Position numbers and translations under genes: made by a program
Virus record (IMG/VR): IMGVR_UViG_3300030119_000625
Location: 1-28,709 of that record
From: a virus
Direction: 5' to 3' (one strand)
Length of the DNA stretch: 28,709 nucleotides
Notes under the pieces: generated by a model
Seen by the model: the letters and a program-made list of their open reading frames with translations, nothing else
The model's database searches: none
What the model was told of the DNA's origin: nothing
Shown: positions 14,127 through 20,167 of the stretch, in pieces
Layout: each line of letters starts with the position of its first letter
Numbering within the stretch: the stretch's first letter is position 1

Positions 14127-14345
14127 TTATGCTCCTTCATATTTTTCATTACCTTTATGCCAACCCACGTCTTCAATGTTTGGGCTATGACATCTTGGAC
14201 AACACCACCATTCTTCCAACGTTTCATCTTGGTCCAAATCCTGTGCGACTCCTCTCCATTTGCAATCCCAACAAACGAAGTTCCATAACTCATCTAAATC
14301 TCTACCTGAGTCTCCGGAATCATTATTCCTTTGTCCTGTAGCCAT
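14127..14345 (-). CDS. Zinc-ribbon protein
   Basis: 72 residues. Two cysteine pairs, CWDC (29-32) and CCPRC (48-52), form a likely zinc ribbon. The N-terminus is polar. Such small zinc-ribbon proteins are common in phages; partner unknown. Its start lies within the end of the gene upstream. Confidence 0.65.
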   Translation of the reverse strand: MATGQRNNDSGDSGRDLDELWNFVCWDCKWRGVAQDLDQDETLEEWWCCPRCHSPNIEDVGWHKGNEKYEGA

Positions 14346-14479
14346 TGTATAACTAACTCCATTATTTCGTTCCAGTCAGCATACAATTCATTAATCATTA
14401 GTTGTTGCTGATAGATAACGTAACTTAAAACTATTATTGCAAGACCACACACAAAAATAGCAATCTTTAAAAGGTTCAC
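14294..14479 (-). CDS. Small membrane protein with helical tail
   Basis: 61 residues: one membrane helix (about 5-23) followed by a helical, acidic stretch (ELYADWNEIMELVIQWLQDK). It overlaps the end of the 14476-14847 gene and its own end overlaps the zinc-ribbon gene by 52 bases. The shape (N-terminal anchor, periplasmic helix) is like an inner-membrane spanin, and a lysin lies three genes away, but the tail is short and the idea is weak. Confidence 0.55.
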   Translation of the reverse strand: MNLLKIAIFVCGLAIIVLSYVIYQQQLMINELYADWNEIMELVIQWLQDKGIMIPETQVEI

Positions 14480-14847
14480 TTGTTACCTTTCATAAGTGTA
14501 ATCTCAGTTGCCGCTTTTCTTCCTTTTTCATCATCGTCATCAGCGAAAACTGGAACTTGATTGCTTTTGTGCATTGTTGCTATACCTACTAATTTTCTTT
14601 TACCTGAGTAAAACATAGGTTCCTTCTTTTTACCACCGCTAACAGGAATCTTGTTGCCTAGCGGTACACCTGTTCTTTCTTCACCAGGATCAAACTTAAA
14701 TGTGCCTGTCTGCTTACGAGGTTTTAGTTTATCTAATCCTCGTGCTTTCAACCATTGTTTGTATTCTTCTCTTGCCTTACGCAAAGAAGAAGTATTAGGT
14801 AATATTTTTTTTAATCTTTTTGGTAACTTCAATTGTATAAATCCCAT
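14476..14847 (-). CDS. Conserved basic phage protein, unknown function
   Basis: 123 residues, basic, with a stretch LVGIATMHKSNQVPVFADDD that I associate with a family conserved in T4-like marine phages. The N-terminus (IQLKLPKRLKKILPNTSS) may bind nucleic acid. The promoter's -10 ends only six bases before the ATG, so the message would be leaderless. Confidence 0.65.
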   Translation of the reverse strand: MGFIQLKLPKRLKKILPNTSSLRKAREEYKQWLKARGLDKLKPRKQTGTFKFDPGEERTGVPLGNKIPVSGGKKKEPMFYSGKRKLVGIATMHKSNQVPVFADDDDEKGRKAATEITLMKGNK

Positions 14848-14853
14848 GTTATA

Positions 14854-14882
14854 ATACTACATTAATTATGTCTGATTGTCAA
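14854..14882 (-). promoter_or_regulatory. Sigma-70 promoter, TTGACA-17-TAGTAT
   Basis: TTGACA (14882-14877), 17 bases, TAGTAT (14859-14854), in the gap after the lysin gene. It serves the gene at 14476-14847 almost without a leader. Confidence 0.6.
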
Positions 14883-14883
14883 A

Positions 14884-15579
14884 TTACTTTTTGGTTTGTA
14901 AAGATTTAATTTTGTCCAATATAATTACTGAATATTGGTCATTAGTACTCCAAGCCTTCAATCCATTTACCAATTTAGTATAATCAATTACACCTGAATT
15001 TAATTGCTTGGATCTTTCAACCCTAAACTCTTCATATGCAGGATGTCTATTTAAAATGTCAATAACATCTGCAACACTGCCACATTTGGATTTATATTTT
15101 TTAACTCCAAATTTAGCATTAGGAATAGCCAACGGTTTCATGTGTGCAACATTTTTTAAATCCCAAGTTCTTACACCAAACAACGCATTACCTTCTGTAG
15201 CAAATCTACTTGTACCATAAGCAGACTCAACAATAGCCATTGCAACAATAATATCTCTTGGTACTCTTTGATCTGAAGCAGTAGTCCAGTTCAAATAATC
15301 TATGCACTTGTTCATAGACGTAACAAATTCAGCATTGTTTGTGAATATAAAGTCTGGTTCATGCAAACCAAATTCTTTTGCTAGTTCAACCATCTTCTTA
15401 TCTTCTTCTTGTTGAATACTTTTTACTACCCAAGGATTAGGTTTAAATGTACCAAATCCATATGCACCAACAATTACTAAAGAACATATTAAAATCTTAA
15501 CTAAAATAGATTTTATTTTACTGCCAGATGATGGCTTTTGTTTAGAAGTTTCAATTGTTTTAGACTGTAACCTTCCCAT
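14884..15579 (-). CDS. Membrane-anchored glucosaminidase-type lysin (Bax/FlgJ-like)
   Basis: 231 residues. An N-terminal membrane helix (about 24-44, SILVKILICSLVIVGAYG) is followed by a lysozyme-fold domain related to Bax and FlgJ: IVAMAIVESAYGTSR (E118 the likely catalytic acid) and GNALFGVRTW. It would cut peptidoglycan glycan strands. The N-terminal helix may serve as a signal-anchor, as in SAR endolysins, or hold the enzyme on the membrane outside. The promoter lies nine bases ahead of the ATG. Confidence 0.82.
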   Translation of the reverse strand: MGRLQSKTIETSKQKPSSGSKIKSILVKILICSLVIVGAYGFGTFKPNPWVVKSIQQEEDKKMVELAKEFGLHEPDFIFTNNAEFVTSMNKCIDYLNWTTASDQRVPRDIIVAMAIVESAYGTSRFATEGNALFGVRTWDLKNVAHMKPLAIPNAKFGVKKYKSKCGSVADVIDILNRHPAYEEFRVERSKQLNSGVIDYTKLVNGLKAWSTNDQYSVIILDKIKSLQTKK

Positions 15580-15588
15580 AGTACCATT

Positions 15589-15617
15589 ATTTTACATTAT
15601 TTTAGGAATGAAATCAA
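15589..15617 (-). promoter_or_regulatory. Sigma-70 promoter, TTGATT-17-TAAAAT
   Basis: TTGATT (15617-15612), 17 bases, TAAAAT (15594-15589), ahead of the lysin gene; the -10 ends nine bases from the ATG, so the leader is two or three bases. Confidence 0.55.
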
Positions 15618-15646
15618 GAGTAAATTTACCGCTATTTTATTGACTT

Positions 15647-15853
15647 TTATATGCTATTTTTGTCTTGTTCGCAATCAAAGGTAGAATTTTGGATCCTATA
15701 TCCGTATTCTTTAAATGTGTTGGTTATATCACTATGTTTTGCTGATGCATTTGCCATACATTCGCTTTCTGTTTTGTAAAATACTAATGGATCTTCTTCC
15801 ATAACAACGCATGGATTTCCTAAAACACAGACAATTATTAAAAACTTCCACAT
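15647..15853 (-). CDS. Small exported cysteine-containing protein
   Basis: 68 residues with a short N-terminal signal sequence (MWKFLIIVCVLG) and a polar mature part holding FYKTESECMANASA and FDCEQ. The two mature cysteines may form a disulfide. Cleavage is not certain: the hydrophobic segment is short. Downstream of the 83-residue gene by three bases. Confidence 0.55.
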   Translation of the reverse strand: MWKFLIIVCVLGNPCVVMEEDPLVFYKTESECMANASAKHSDITNTFKEYGYRIQNSTFDCEQDKNSI

Positions 15854-15856
15854 ACT

Positions 15857-16108
15857 TTATTTAAGTTCTTTTTTAGCAACATCATACCAATATATTCCAC
15901 TTTCACGTAAAGTGTCATTATCTGTCCGTAGTTGCTCCATTCTTCTCTTTATAATTTTCCATTGGTAATCTGAGATTACCTTGTTTTTATTTTGGAACTT
16001 TTCTATTCGTACCAGCACATCGTCTATTGTAGGACAAGTGTAATCTGGTACTTTAGGTGCCTTCTTTTTCAGCCTGGCCCAGTAAGACTTTTGTTTTACT
16101 GTACGCAT
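15857..16108 (-). CDS. Conserved small basic protein, unknown function
   Basis: 83 residues: basic start (KQKSYWARLKKKAP), then TIDDVLVRIEKF and a helix ending DNDTLRESGIYWYDVAKKEL. I recognise the ending as conserved in marine T4-like phages, with no known function. TAGGAG stands before the ATG. It is the first gene after the tmRNA. Confidence 0.6.
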   Translation of the reverse strand: MRTVKQKSYWARLKKKAPKVPDYTCPTIDDVLVRIEKFQNKNKVISDYQWKIIKRRMEQLRTDNDTLRESGIYWYDVAKKELK

Positions 16109-16193
16109 AACGCATCTCCTACAATATATTTAGACTTATGCTTATAAAAGATAAAACATTAGTTTGTGGTAATAAGATTATTAAACTGAAAAT

Positions 16194-16217
16194 GTGTAGG
16201 GGCCGAAACCCCTACAC
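16194..16217 (-). terminator. Hairpin at the 3' end of the tmRNA gene
   Basis: Nine-bp stem GTGTAGGGG/CCCCTACAC with a TTTCGG loop, then ATTTTC on the minus strand. It ends the tmRNA transcript; the T run is short, so some read-through into the small-gene cluster is possible. Confidence 0.75.
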
Positions 16218-16520
16218 CTGACTACTTCTGTTGCCCGGCTAGTCTTCTCCGCCAAGTGGCCGATTATTAGGCGGCAACCAATTCCGCATCAGCAAATATG
16301 CTGACTGGAACTGTCACTTCTGGTTTAAATGCTTTTGCATTTATAAGTTTGATCAATAACGCAATCACCCGGTAAACTCCATATGTCTTTATACAACTAG
16401 TCGAACCTATATCACCCCCGTAAAGCACACACCAGAATGTGTTTTGCGTGAACGATTTGGTGGAGGTGGTCGGTACTGCCCCGACGTCCTAAATGTTTAT
16501 TCCACACACTTCAACGTCTA
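16218..16520 (-). ncRNA. ssrA: Circularly permuted (two-piece) tmRNA
   Basis: Read on the minus strand, the order is acceptor piece, spacer, coding piece, as in alphaproteobacterial two-piece tmRNA. Acceptor piece (about 16520-16458): T-arm GTCGG-GGCAGTA-CCGAC, then CACCTCC-A-CCA with CCA encoded. Spacer of 38 bases (16457-16420). Coding piece from 16419: GGGGGTG, then the conserved GGTTCGAC. The 7-bp acceptor stem GGGGGTG/CACCTCC is complete and its third pair is G-U, the alanine identity element; the discriminator is A. CTAGTTGTATA (16400-16390) can pair with TAAACATTTAG (16499-16489) in 9 of 11 positions as the P2 joining helix. The stop codons lie in the loop of a CCGCC/GGCGG stem. The T-loop is not the usual TTCRANY. 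Ends are estimated. It would rescue stalled ribosomes. Confidence 0.93.
16267..16338 (-). other. tmRNA tag reading frame
   Basis: From GCA at 16338 the frame reads AKAFKPEVTVPVSIF then ADAELVAA and stops at TAA (16269-16267), followed by a second TAA: 23 residues. Ala as first residue and a hydrophobic-Ala-Ala end fit a tag for ClpXP. The resume codon is inferred from the A at -4 and typical Ala start; it could be a codon further along, giving a shorter tag. Confidence 0.8.
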
Positions 16521-16526
16521 CAATGT

Positions 16527-16555
16527 ATTTAAACTGATTTACGTTCAAATGTCAA
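16527..16555 (-). promoter_or_regulatory. Sigma-70 promoter of the tmRNA, TTGACA-17-TTAAAT
   Basis: TTGACA (16555-16550), 17 bases, TTAAAT (16532-16527); a TAAATA register with an 18-base spacer is equally possible. The start of transcription near 16520 agrees with the length expected for an acceptor piece. The -35 overlaps the last bases of the gene upstream. Confidence 0.7.
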
Positions 16556-16556
16556 G

Positions 16557-16754
16557 TTATTTGATTTTGACAGGAGACCAACGACCATCACTACTTCTTA
16601 CCTTATCTGAATGCCTAACTTCTACAGTAAACACTTTTGAGTCTTTGAAGTTTTTACCATGGGCGAAAGTAAATTCATGTCCATGTTTGGTTGCTGATTT
16701 CCAATAGTGTTGAAAATCCGATATTACTATTTTGTTTTTATTTGTTTTAATCAT
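16557..16754 (-). CDS. Small basic protein, unknown function
   Basis: 65 residues, rich in K, H and aromatic residues (DFQHYWKSATKHGHEFTFAH), strand-like in pattern with FTVEVRHSDKVR. No family recognised. It has a candidate promoter 12 bases ahead of the ATG (16767-16795) and no clear Shine-Dalgarno sequence. Confidence 0.6.
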   Translation of the reverse strand: MIKTNKNKIVISDFQHYWKSATKHGHEFTFAHGKNFKDSKVFTVEVRHSDKVRSSDGRWSPVKIK

Positions 16755-16766
16755 AACGATACTATC

Positions 16767-16795
16767 ATTAAAACATACTTTTTCAGAAATGTCAA
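16767..16795 (-). promoter_or_regulatory. Sigma-70 promoter, TTGACA-17-TTTAAT
   Basis: TTGACA (16795-16790), 17 bases, TTTAAT (16772-16767). The leader to the ATG at 16754 would be about six bases. Confidence 0.55.
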
Positions 16796-16808
16796 TGGGG
16801 AATTTGGC

Positions 16809-17033
16809 TTACTTGTTGCCGTTTACTTCGATGAGTCTTAGATTTGATGCTACTTCTCTACCTCTAAATTCTACTAATTCATAAGATATAGCCTGACCAT
16901 CTGTGAGCTCTTTTAGGTTAGATGCTTTAAGTGCCGACACATGAACAAACACATCCTTGCCACCGTTGTCTGGAGTGATGAAACCAAACCCTTTGGCAGA
17001 GTTGTACCATTTAATTTTTCCTGTATTTTCCAT
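16809..17033 (-). CDS. csp: Cold-shock domain protein
   Basis: 74 residues covering one complete cold-shock domain. Both RNA-binding motifs are intact: KGFGFI (14-19) and DVFVHVS (27-33), with the opening GKIKWYNSAKGFGFI typical of CspA. It would bind single-stranded RNA or DNA and remove RNA structure. Placed just after the terminator at 17074-17097; the only promoter-like sequence near is AATAAATA (17048-17041), a poor match to the T4 late octamer and almost on the ATG. Confidence 0.92.
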   Translation of the reverse strand: MENTGKIKWYNSAKGFGFITPDNGGKDVFVHVSALKASNLKELTDGQAISYELVEFRGREVASNLRLIEVNGNK

Positions 17034-17073
17034 ATGTCAATATTTATTAAATTTTAATTATTTTAAGGGGAAT

Positions 17074-17097
17074 CAAAGGGTGTAGAAACACCCTTTG
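17074..17097 (-). terminator. Hairpin terminator after the nucleotide-metabolism cluster
   Basis: Perfect 10-bp stem CAAAGGGTGT/ACACCCTTTG with a four-base loop, 11 bases after the stop of the 58-residue gene. The T run that follows on the minus strand is weak (ATTCCCCTT), so termination may be partial and supply csp by read-through. Confidence 0.7.
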
Positions 17098-17107
17098 AAT
17101 TTCAAGA

Positions 17108-17284
17108 TTACATTGAGTTTTTCTTCTCTTGTATTTCTTTTCTTCTTACTTTTGTCGCTTTGCCTAATAAGCCTAATGCTTTTCTGGCTCTTGCCGCCGC
17201 GGCTTTTACACCTTTTGTTTCGAATGCTTCTGACTCTGAGATGTACGCCTCATAGGCTTGTTTGATTTCGTCATGTGTTGCCAT
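17108..17284 (-). CDS. Small basic helical protein
   Basis: 58 residues from the ATG at 17284: MATHDEIKQAYEAYISESEA then GVKAAAARARKALGLLGKAT and a KVRRKEIQEKK tail. The Ala/Lys/Arg-rich helix recalls small histone-like or DNA-packaging proteins, but this is composition only. Its start overlaps the end of the HAD phosphatase gene by 14 bases. A consensus promoter inside that gene (17358-17386) can serve it separately. Confidence 0.7.
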   Translation of the reverse strand: MATHDEIKQAYEAYISESEAFETKGVKAAAARARKALGLLGKATKVRRKEIQEKKNSM

Positions 17285-17867
17285 GCTTCTTCTCCTTTAT
17301 AACGTTATAAATTTCCTGCCAATCCATAACTCTCCTGACAGGTAGTTTATTATCACTATTATATGTTTTATTGTGCGGGAGGTCAAGTAGTAATGCTACC
17401 AAACCTACTATGGCACCTGCAAAGGCATTGACTGGCTTATCTTCAATCCAAAACATATTTGAACCTTTCCATTTTGATAACGCCTCCTCTTTGCCTTCTC
17501 CAGTATCCAAAAATACAAAATCTTCAAACACATCACCAAAGTGATCTATCAAATTTCGTTTACGCAGTTTATTTGCTACTGCATCAGTGGATTGACTGGT
17601 AACAACAGTGAATTTGTACCCTTCTTCAGCCAACTTCTTGACTGTTTCAACACTCCCTGGCACAGGTTCTAAATAACCCATCCAAGCAGATTCATTGAAT
17701 ATCTTAATTAATGTTTTACTAAATCCTTGTGGAAGATGATACATCATATCTATATCATAATGACCTTTTCCTATTTGCTCAAAGCCATTTATTTTCATCC
17801 ATTTATGAAAGGCATCTTCCCATTGCAACAAGACTCCGTCGCAATCTGTAAGTATTAATTTAGACAT
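17271..17867 (-). CDS. HAD-family phosphatase, 5'-nucleotidase-like
   Basis: 198 residues. DCDGVLLQW at 8-16 gives the HAD motif I (nucleophile D8, acid D10), VVTSQ the motif II serine, and FWIEDKPVNA the acidic motif IV. The cap between motif I and II is helical, as in 5'(3')-deoxyribonucleotidases. Position beside glutaredoxin and ribonucleotide reductase suggests a role in nucleotide turnover; the substrate is not shown by the sequence. Overlaps both neighbours by a few bases. Confidence 0.8.
   Translation of the reverse strand: MSKLILTDCDGVLLQWEDAFHKWMKINGFEQIGKGHYDIDMMYHLPQGFSKTLIKIFNESAWMGYLEPVPGSVETVKKLAEEGYKFTVVTSQSTDAVANKLRKRNLIDHFGDVFEDFVFLDTGEGKEEALSKWKGSNMFWIEDKPVNAFAGAIVGLVALLLDLPHNKTYNSDNKLPVRRVMDWQEIYNVIKEKKHGNT
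17358..17386 (-). promoter_or_regulatory. Sigma-70 promoter inside the HAD gene, TTGACC-17-TATAAT
   Basis: TTGACC (17386-17381), 17 bases, TATAAT (17363-17358), within the HAD coding sequence. It would start a message of about 65 bases before the ATG at 17284. Confidence 0.65.
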
Positions 17868-18168
17868 TTAAATTAGTTTTTGCTAATTTTATTCCTGAAG
17901 TTTTTTCAACGTATTGATCTGCTAGTGTTTTTTCACACATAGAAATCACCATTATAAATTTTTTATTAATGGACAATTCAGCATCAGGATCTGGTGTTGC
18001 CATCCAAGGCATAAGACCCATACTCTGTTGCATTCTAACGAACGCCATTGGTTTTCTTACTTTGATTGTGTCCTCATCTTGTGAAACAAGTCTAGCAATC
18101 ATTTCTTCTCCAGTAGATACTTTAATTGCTACTATTGAATTTTCACTTATATTTTTTTCTATTAACAT
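17860..18168 (-). CDS. Sm-like small beta protein of marine phages
   Basis: 102 residues. SIVAIKVSTGEEMIARLVSQ and DTIKVRKPMAFV form the strand pattern of an Sm/Hfq-like barrel, and PWMATPDPDAELSINKK is a stretch I recognise from a family widespread in T4-like marine phages. An RNA-related role is plausible but not shown. AAGGAAAA precedes the ATG; it overlaps the HAD gene by eight bases. Confidence 0.6.
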   Translation of the reverse strand: MLIEKNISENSIVAIKVSTGEEMIARLVSQDEDTIKVRKPMAFVRMQQSMGLMPWMATPDPDAELSINKKFIMVISMCEKTLADQYVEKTSGIKLAKTNLNV

Positions 18169-18413
18169 TATTTTCCTTCTTTATCGAAATGCGCCTTAAG
18201 TTCTGTGTAACCACCTATATACTTACCGTCCAATATTATTTGTGGTACACTTCTGACATTTGGCACCGCTTCCAATAACTGTTCTATTGTCCATCCTGAA
18301 CCTATTTTTCTTTCTTCAAACTCTATGTTCTTTTGTTTTAATAATGCTTTAGCCATGTCGCAATATGGACATTGCATTTTGCTCCATACTATTGTTTCAA
18401 TTGTCTTTGACAT
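18168..18413 (-). CDS. nrdC: Glutaredoxin
   Basis: 81 residues. Active site CPYC at 15-18 and, later, SVPQI with the cis-proline and GGYTE for glutathione binding. It would reduce the C-terminal disulfide of ribonucleotide reductase, whose genes lie just upstream. It overlaps the DUF1178 gene by 17 bases with GAGG before its ATG and shares one base with the Sm-like gene. Confidence 0.93.
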   Translation of the reverse strand: MSKTIETIVWSKMQCPYCDMAKALLKQKNIEFEERKIGSGWTIEQLLEAVPNVRSVPQIILDGKYIGGYTELKAHFDKEGK

Positions 18414-18798
18414 CTGGTACCTCTATTACTCCTATTCCTTCATTATGCAGTTCTTTAATTTCTTTGTCAGTTGCTGTACCGTATATATGGTCATCACGTT
18501 CACCAGCCTCTGCTTTCCGGCATTCGGTAGCAAAACGATCTCCAACATTCTCACAGTTTTTGGATATCCAACTACGAAGATGTTTTACTGCGGCCCTACC
18601 ATTAAAGAATGCTGTGTTTTCTTTACTGCTTGACTTTTTACCAATATTTGGAGCCATCAATGCTCTGCGTATCTGTGTGTCATCACACATTGGACACGCA
18701 ATCATTTTTTTTCTTTTTTGTTTTAGATAGTCTTTTTCAGACGCAAACCATCCTTCAAAAGTATGATCATTGGTACAAAGTAAATTATATTTTGCCAT
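18397..18798 (-). CDS. DUF1178-family zinc-binding protein
   Basis: 133 residues. The family signature is present at both ends: LLCTNDHTFEGWFASEKDY and CPMCDDTQIRRALMAP (cysteines for metal at 8, 35 and 38), then VGDRFATECRKAE, IYGTATDKEIKEL and EGIGVIEVPD. DUF1178 is a bacterial family best known from Proteobacteria and has no assigned function. It is rare in phages as far as I know, so it was probably taken from a host. It lies between nrdB and the glutaredoxin gene. Its promoter's -10 is five bases from the ATG. Confidence 0.82.
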   Translation of the reverse strand: MAKYNLLCTNDHTFEGWFASEKDYLKQKRKKMIACPMCDDTQIRRALMAPNIGKKSSSKENTAFFNGRAAVKHLRSWISKNCENVGDRFATECRKAEAGERDDHIYGTATDKEIKELHNEGIGVIEVPDVKDN

Positions 18799-18803
18799 AG
18801 TTA

Positions 18804-18832
18804 ATTGTAACTTCTAAAAAGAAAATTGTCAA
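18804..18832 (-). promoter_or_regulatory. Sigma-70 promoter, TTGACA-17-TACAAT
   Basis: TTGACA (18832-18827), 17 bases, TACAAT (18809-18804). Only five bases separate the -10 from the DUF1178 ATG, so the mRNA would be leaderless. Confidence 0.8.
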
Positions 18833-19021
18833 TTACATATTTGTTCTTTGATCAGTAGGATCAATATGTTTGGACACTTCATCGTTTTTATCCAAATAAA
18901 AACTTAATATTGTAATTGCCACTGCCACTCCCATGATTACCCAAAGGAATATACCGTCTCGACTAGTGAGTAAAAGTAACAATACTTCTAACCCATTCAG
19001 GTCGGAATAGTCAACAGTCAT
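18833..19021 (-). CDS. Small single-pass membrane protein
   Basis: 62 residues with one membrane helix (about 26-45, IFLWVIMGVAVAITILSFYL) and polar ends. Its ATG overlaps the nrdB stop (TAATG), so it is translationally coupled to nrdB. Function unknown. Confidence 0.6.
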   Translation of the reverse strand: MTVDYSDLNGLEVLLLLLTSRDGIFLWVIMGVAVAITILSFYLDKNDEVSKHIDPTDQRTNM

Positions 19022-20121
19022 TATAGTGAAAATTTCTTAAATTGTCCTTTTTGGACATCTTGTTTTACGCCACCAATCAAATAAGATTCTACTTCTGTTT
19101 CTTGTGGCGCTACTTGTAAACCTTTTGATGATAACCAATGCTGTGTCCAAGGAAGAGGATTTTGACTTGCAGGTATATCATATATAGGATCATAACCTAA
19201 TGCTCTTAATCTTTTATTGCAAATCCATTCAACATATTGACCTAGTAACTTTTCGTTAAGTCCAATTATTGATCCATCTTTGAATAAATGTTTTGCCCAT
19301 GCTTTTTCTTCTTCAACACATTTTTTAAACATATCAATTACTGTTTTATCTAAACCTTTCATCACTTTTGTCATATCTTTATCGTCACCTTTTTGCCATG
19401 CTTTTATAACGTGTGTGGATAAGTTTAAGTGTGTTGCTTCATCTCTAGCAATTAATGATAGAATTTTTGCAGAACCTTCCATAAGTTTTAATTCACCAAA
19501 TGCGAAAGTACAAGCAAATGAAACATAAAAACGTAATCCTTCTAATAGATTTACATTCACCATTGCAAGGTACAATGCTTTCTTTACATCCATTATATCG
19601 CCTTTGCCTTTTACAACATAGTCTTGAGCAAGTTCGCTAAATTTATCATAGTTCTGTGTTACGGATACTGCTCTTTTCAAAATTTCTTTATCATCTAAGA
19701 TTGTGTCAAACACTTCTGAAGGATCAGAATATACATTCTTCATAATATGTGTGTATGCTCTACTATGAATAGTTTCAAAGAAGTCCCATGTAACAATACA
19801 ACCTTCTAACTCTGGGTTAGAACAGTAAGGTAAAAAGGATAAACATGGACCTCTACCTTGCACTGAATCTAAAAGTGTTTGATATTTTAAATTAGATGTG
19901 AAAATGTGTTTTTGTTCTGGTCTGAATCCTTGATAATCTGCTCTATCTTTTTGTAAAGATACTTCTTCTGCTCTCCAAAAATATCCTAGCATAGTTTGAT
20001 TTAATTTATCAAACTGTGGATACTTGAACACATCATATCTTTGCACGTTTTGATCCGCACCAAAGAACATAGGTTCTTTTGTAAAGTCTATATCTTCTCT
20101 ATTGAATACTGTTTTCGCCAT
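19021..20121 (-). CDS. nrdB: Ribonucleotide reductase class Ia, small subunit
   Basis: 366 residues. Holds the di-iron tyrosyl radical that starts ribonucleotide reduction. All metal ligands are visible: D85 (LLDSVQGR), E116 and H119 (ETIHSRAY), E194 (LLEGLRFYVSF), E228 and H231 (RDEATH); Y123 carries the radical. The length and block order match E. coli NrdB (376). It pairs with NrdA encoded just upstream in transcription. It has its own promoter (20138-20166) and no clear Shine-Dalgarno sequence. Confidence 0.96.
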   Translation of the reverse strand: MAKTVFNREDIDFTKEPMFFGADQNVQRYDVFKYPQFDKLNQTMLGYFWRAEEVSLQKDRADYQGFRPEQKHIFTSNLKYQTLLDSVQGRGPCLSFLPYCSNPELEGCIVTWDFFETIHSRAYTHIMKNVYSDPSEVFDTILDDKEILKRAVSVTQNYDKFSELAQDYVVKGKGDIMDVKKALYLAMVNVNLLEGLRFYVSFACTFAFGELKLMEGSAKILSLIARDEATHLNLSTHVIKAWQKGDDKDMTKVMKGLDKTVIDMFKKCVEEEKAWAKHLFKDGSIIGLNEKLLGQYVEWICNKRLRALGYDPIYDIPASQNPLPWTQHWLSSKGLQVAPQETEVESYLIGGVKQDVQKGQFKKFSL

Positions 20122-20137
20122 AACGTTTTAATTATCA

Positions 20138-20166
20138 ATTTTACCTTTTTTTTTGAAGTTTGTCAA
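20138..20166 (-). promoter_or_regulatory. Sigma-70 promoter of nrdB, TTGACA-17-TAAAAT
   Basis: TTGACA (20166-20161), a 17-base spacer that contains nine A in a row, and TAAAAT (20143-20138). The leader to the ATG at 20121 is about 10 bases. Confidence 0.75.
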
Positions 20167-20167
20167 T

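Noticed and set aside
16444-16707. Plus-strand open frame of 87 codons over the tmRNA acceptor region
   Set aside because: It runs antisense through the tmRNA and the end of the 16557-16754 gene, has no ribosome-binding site and its product is unlike a protein.
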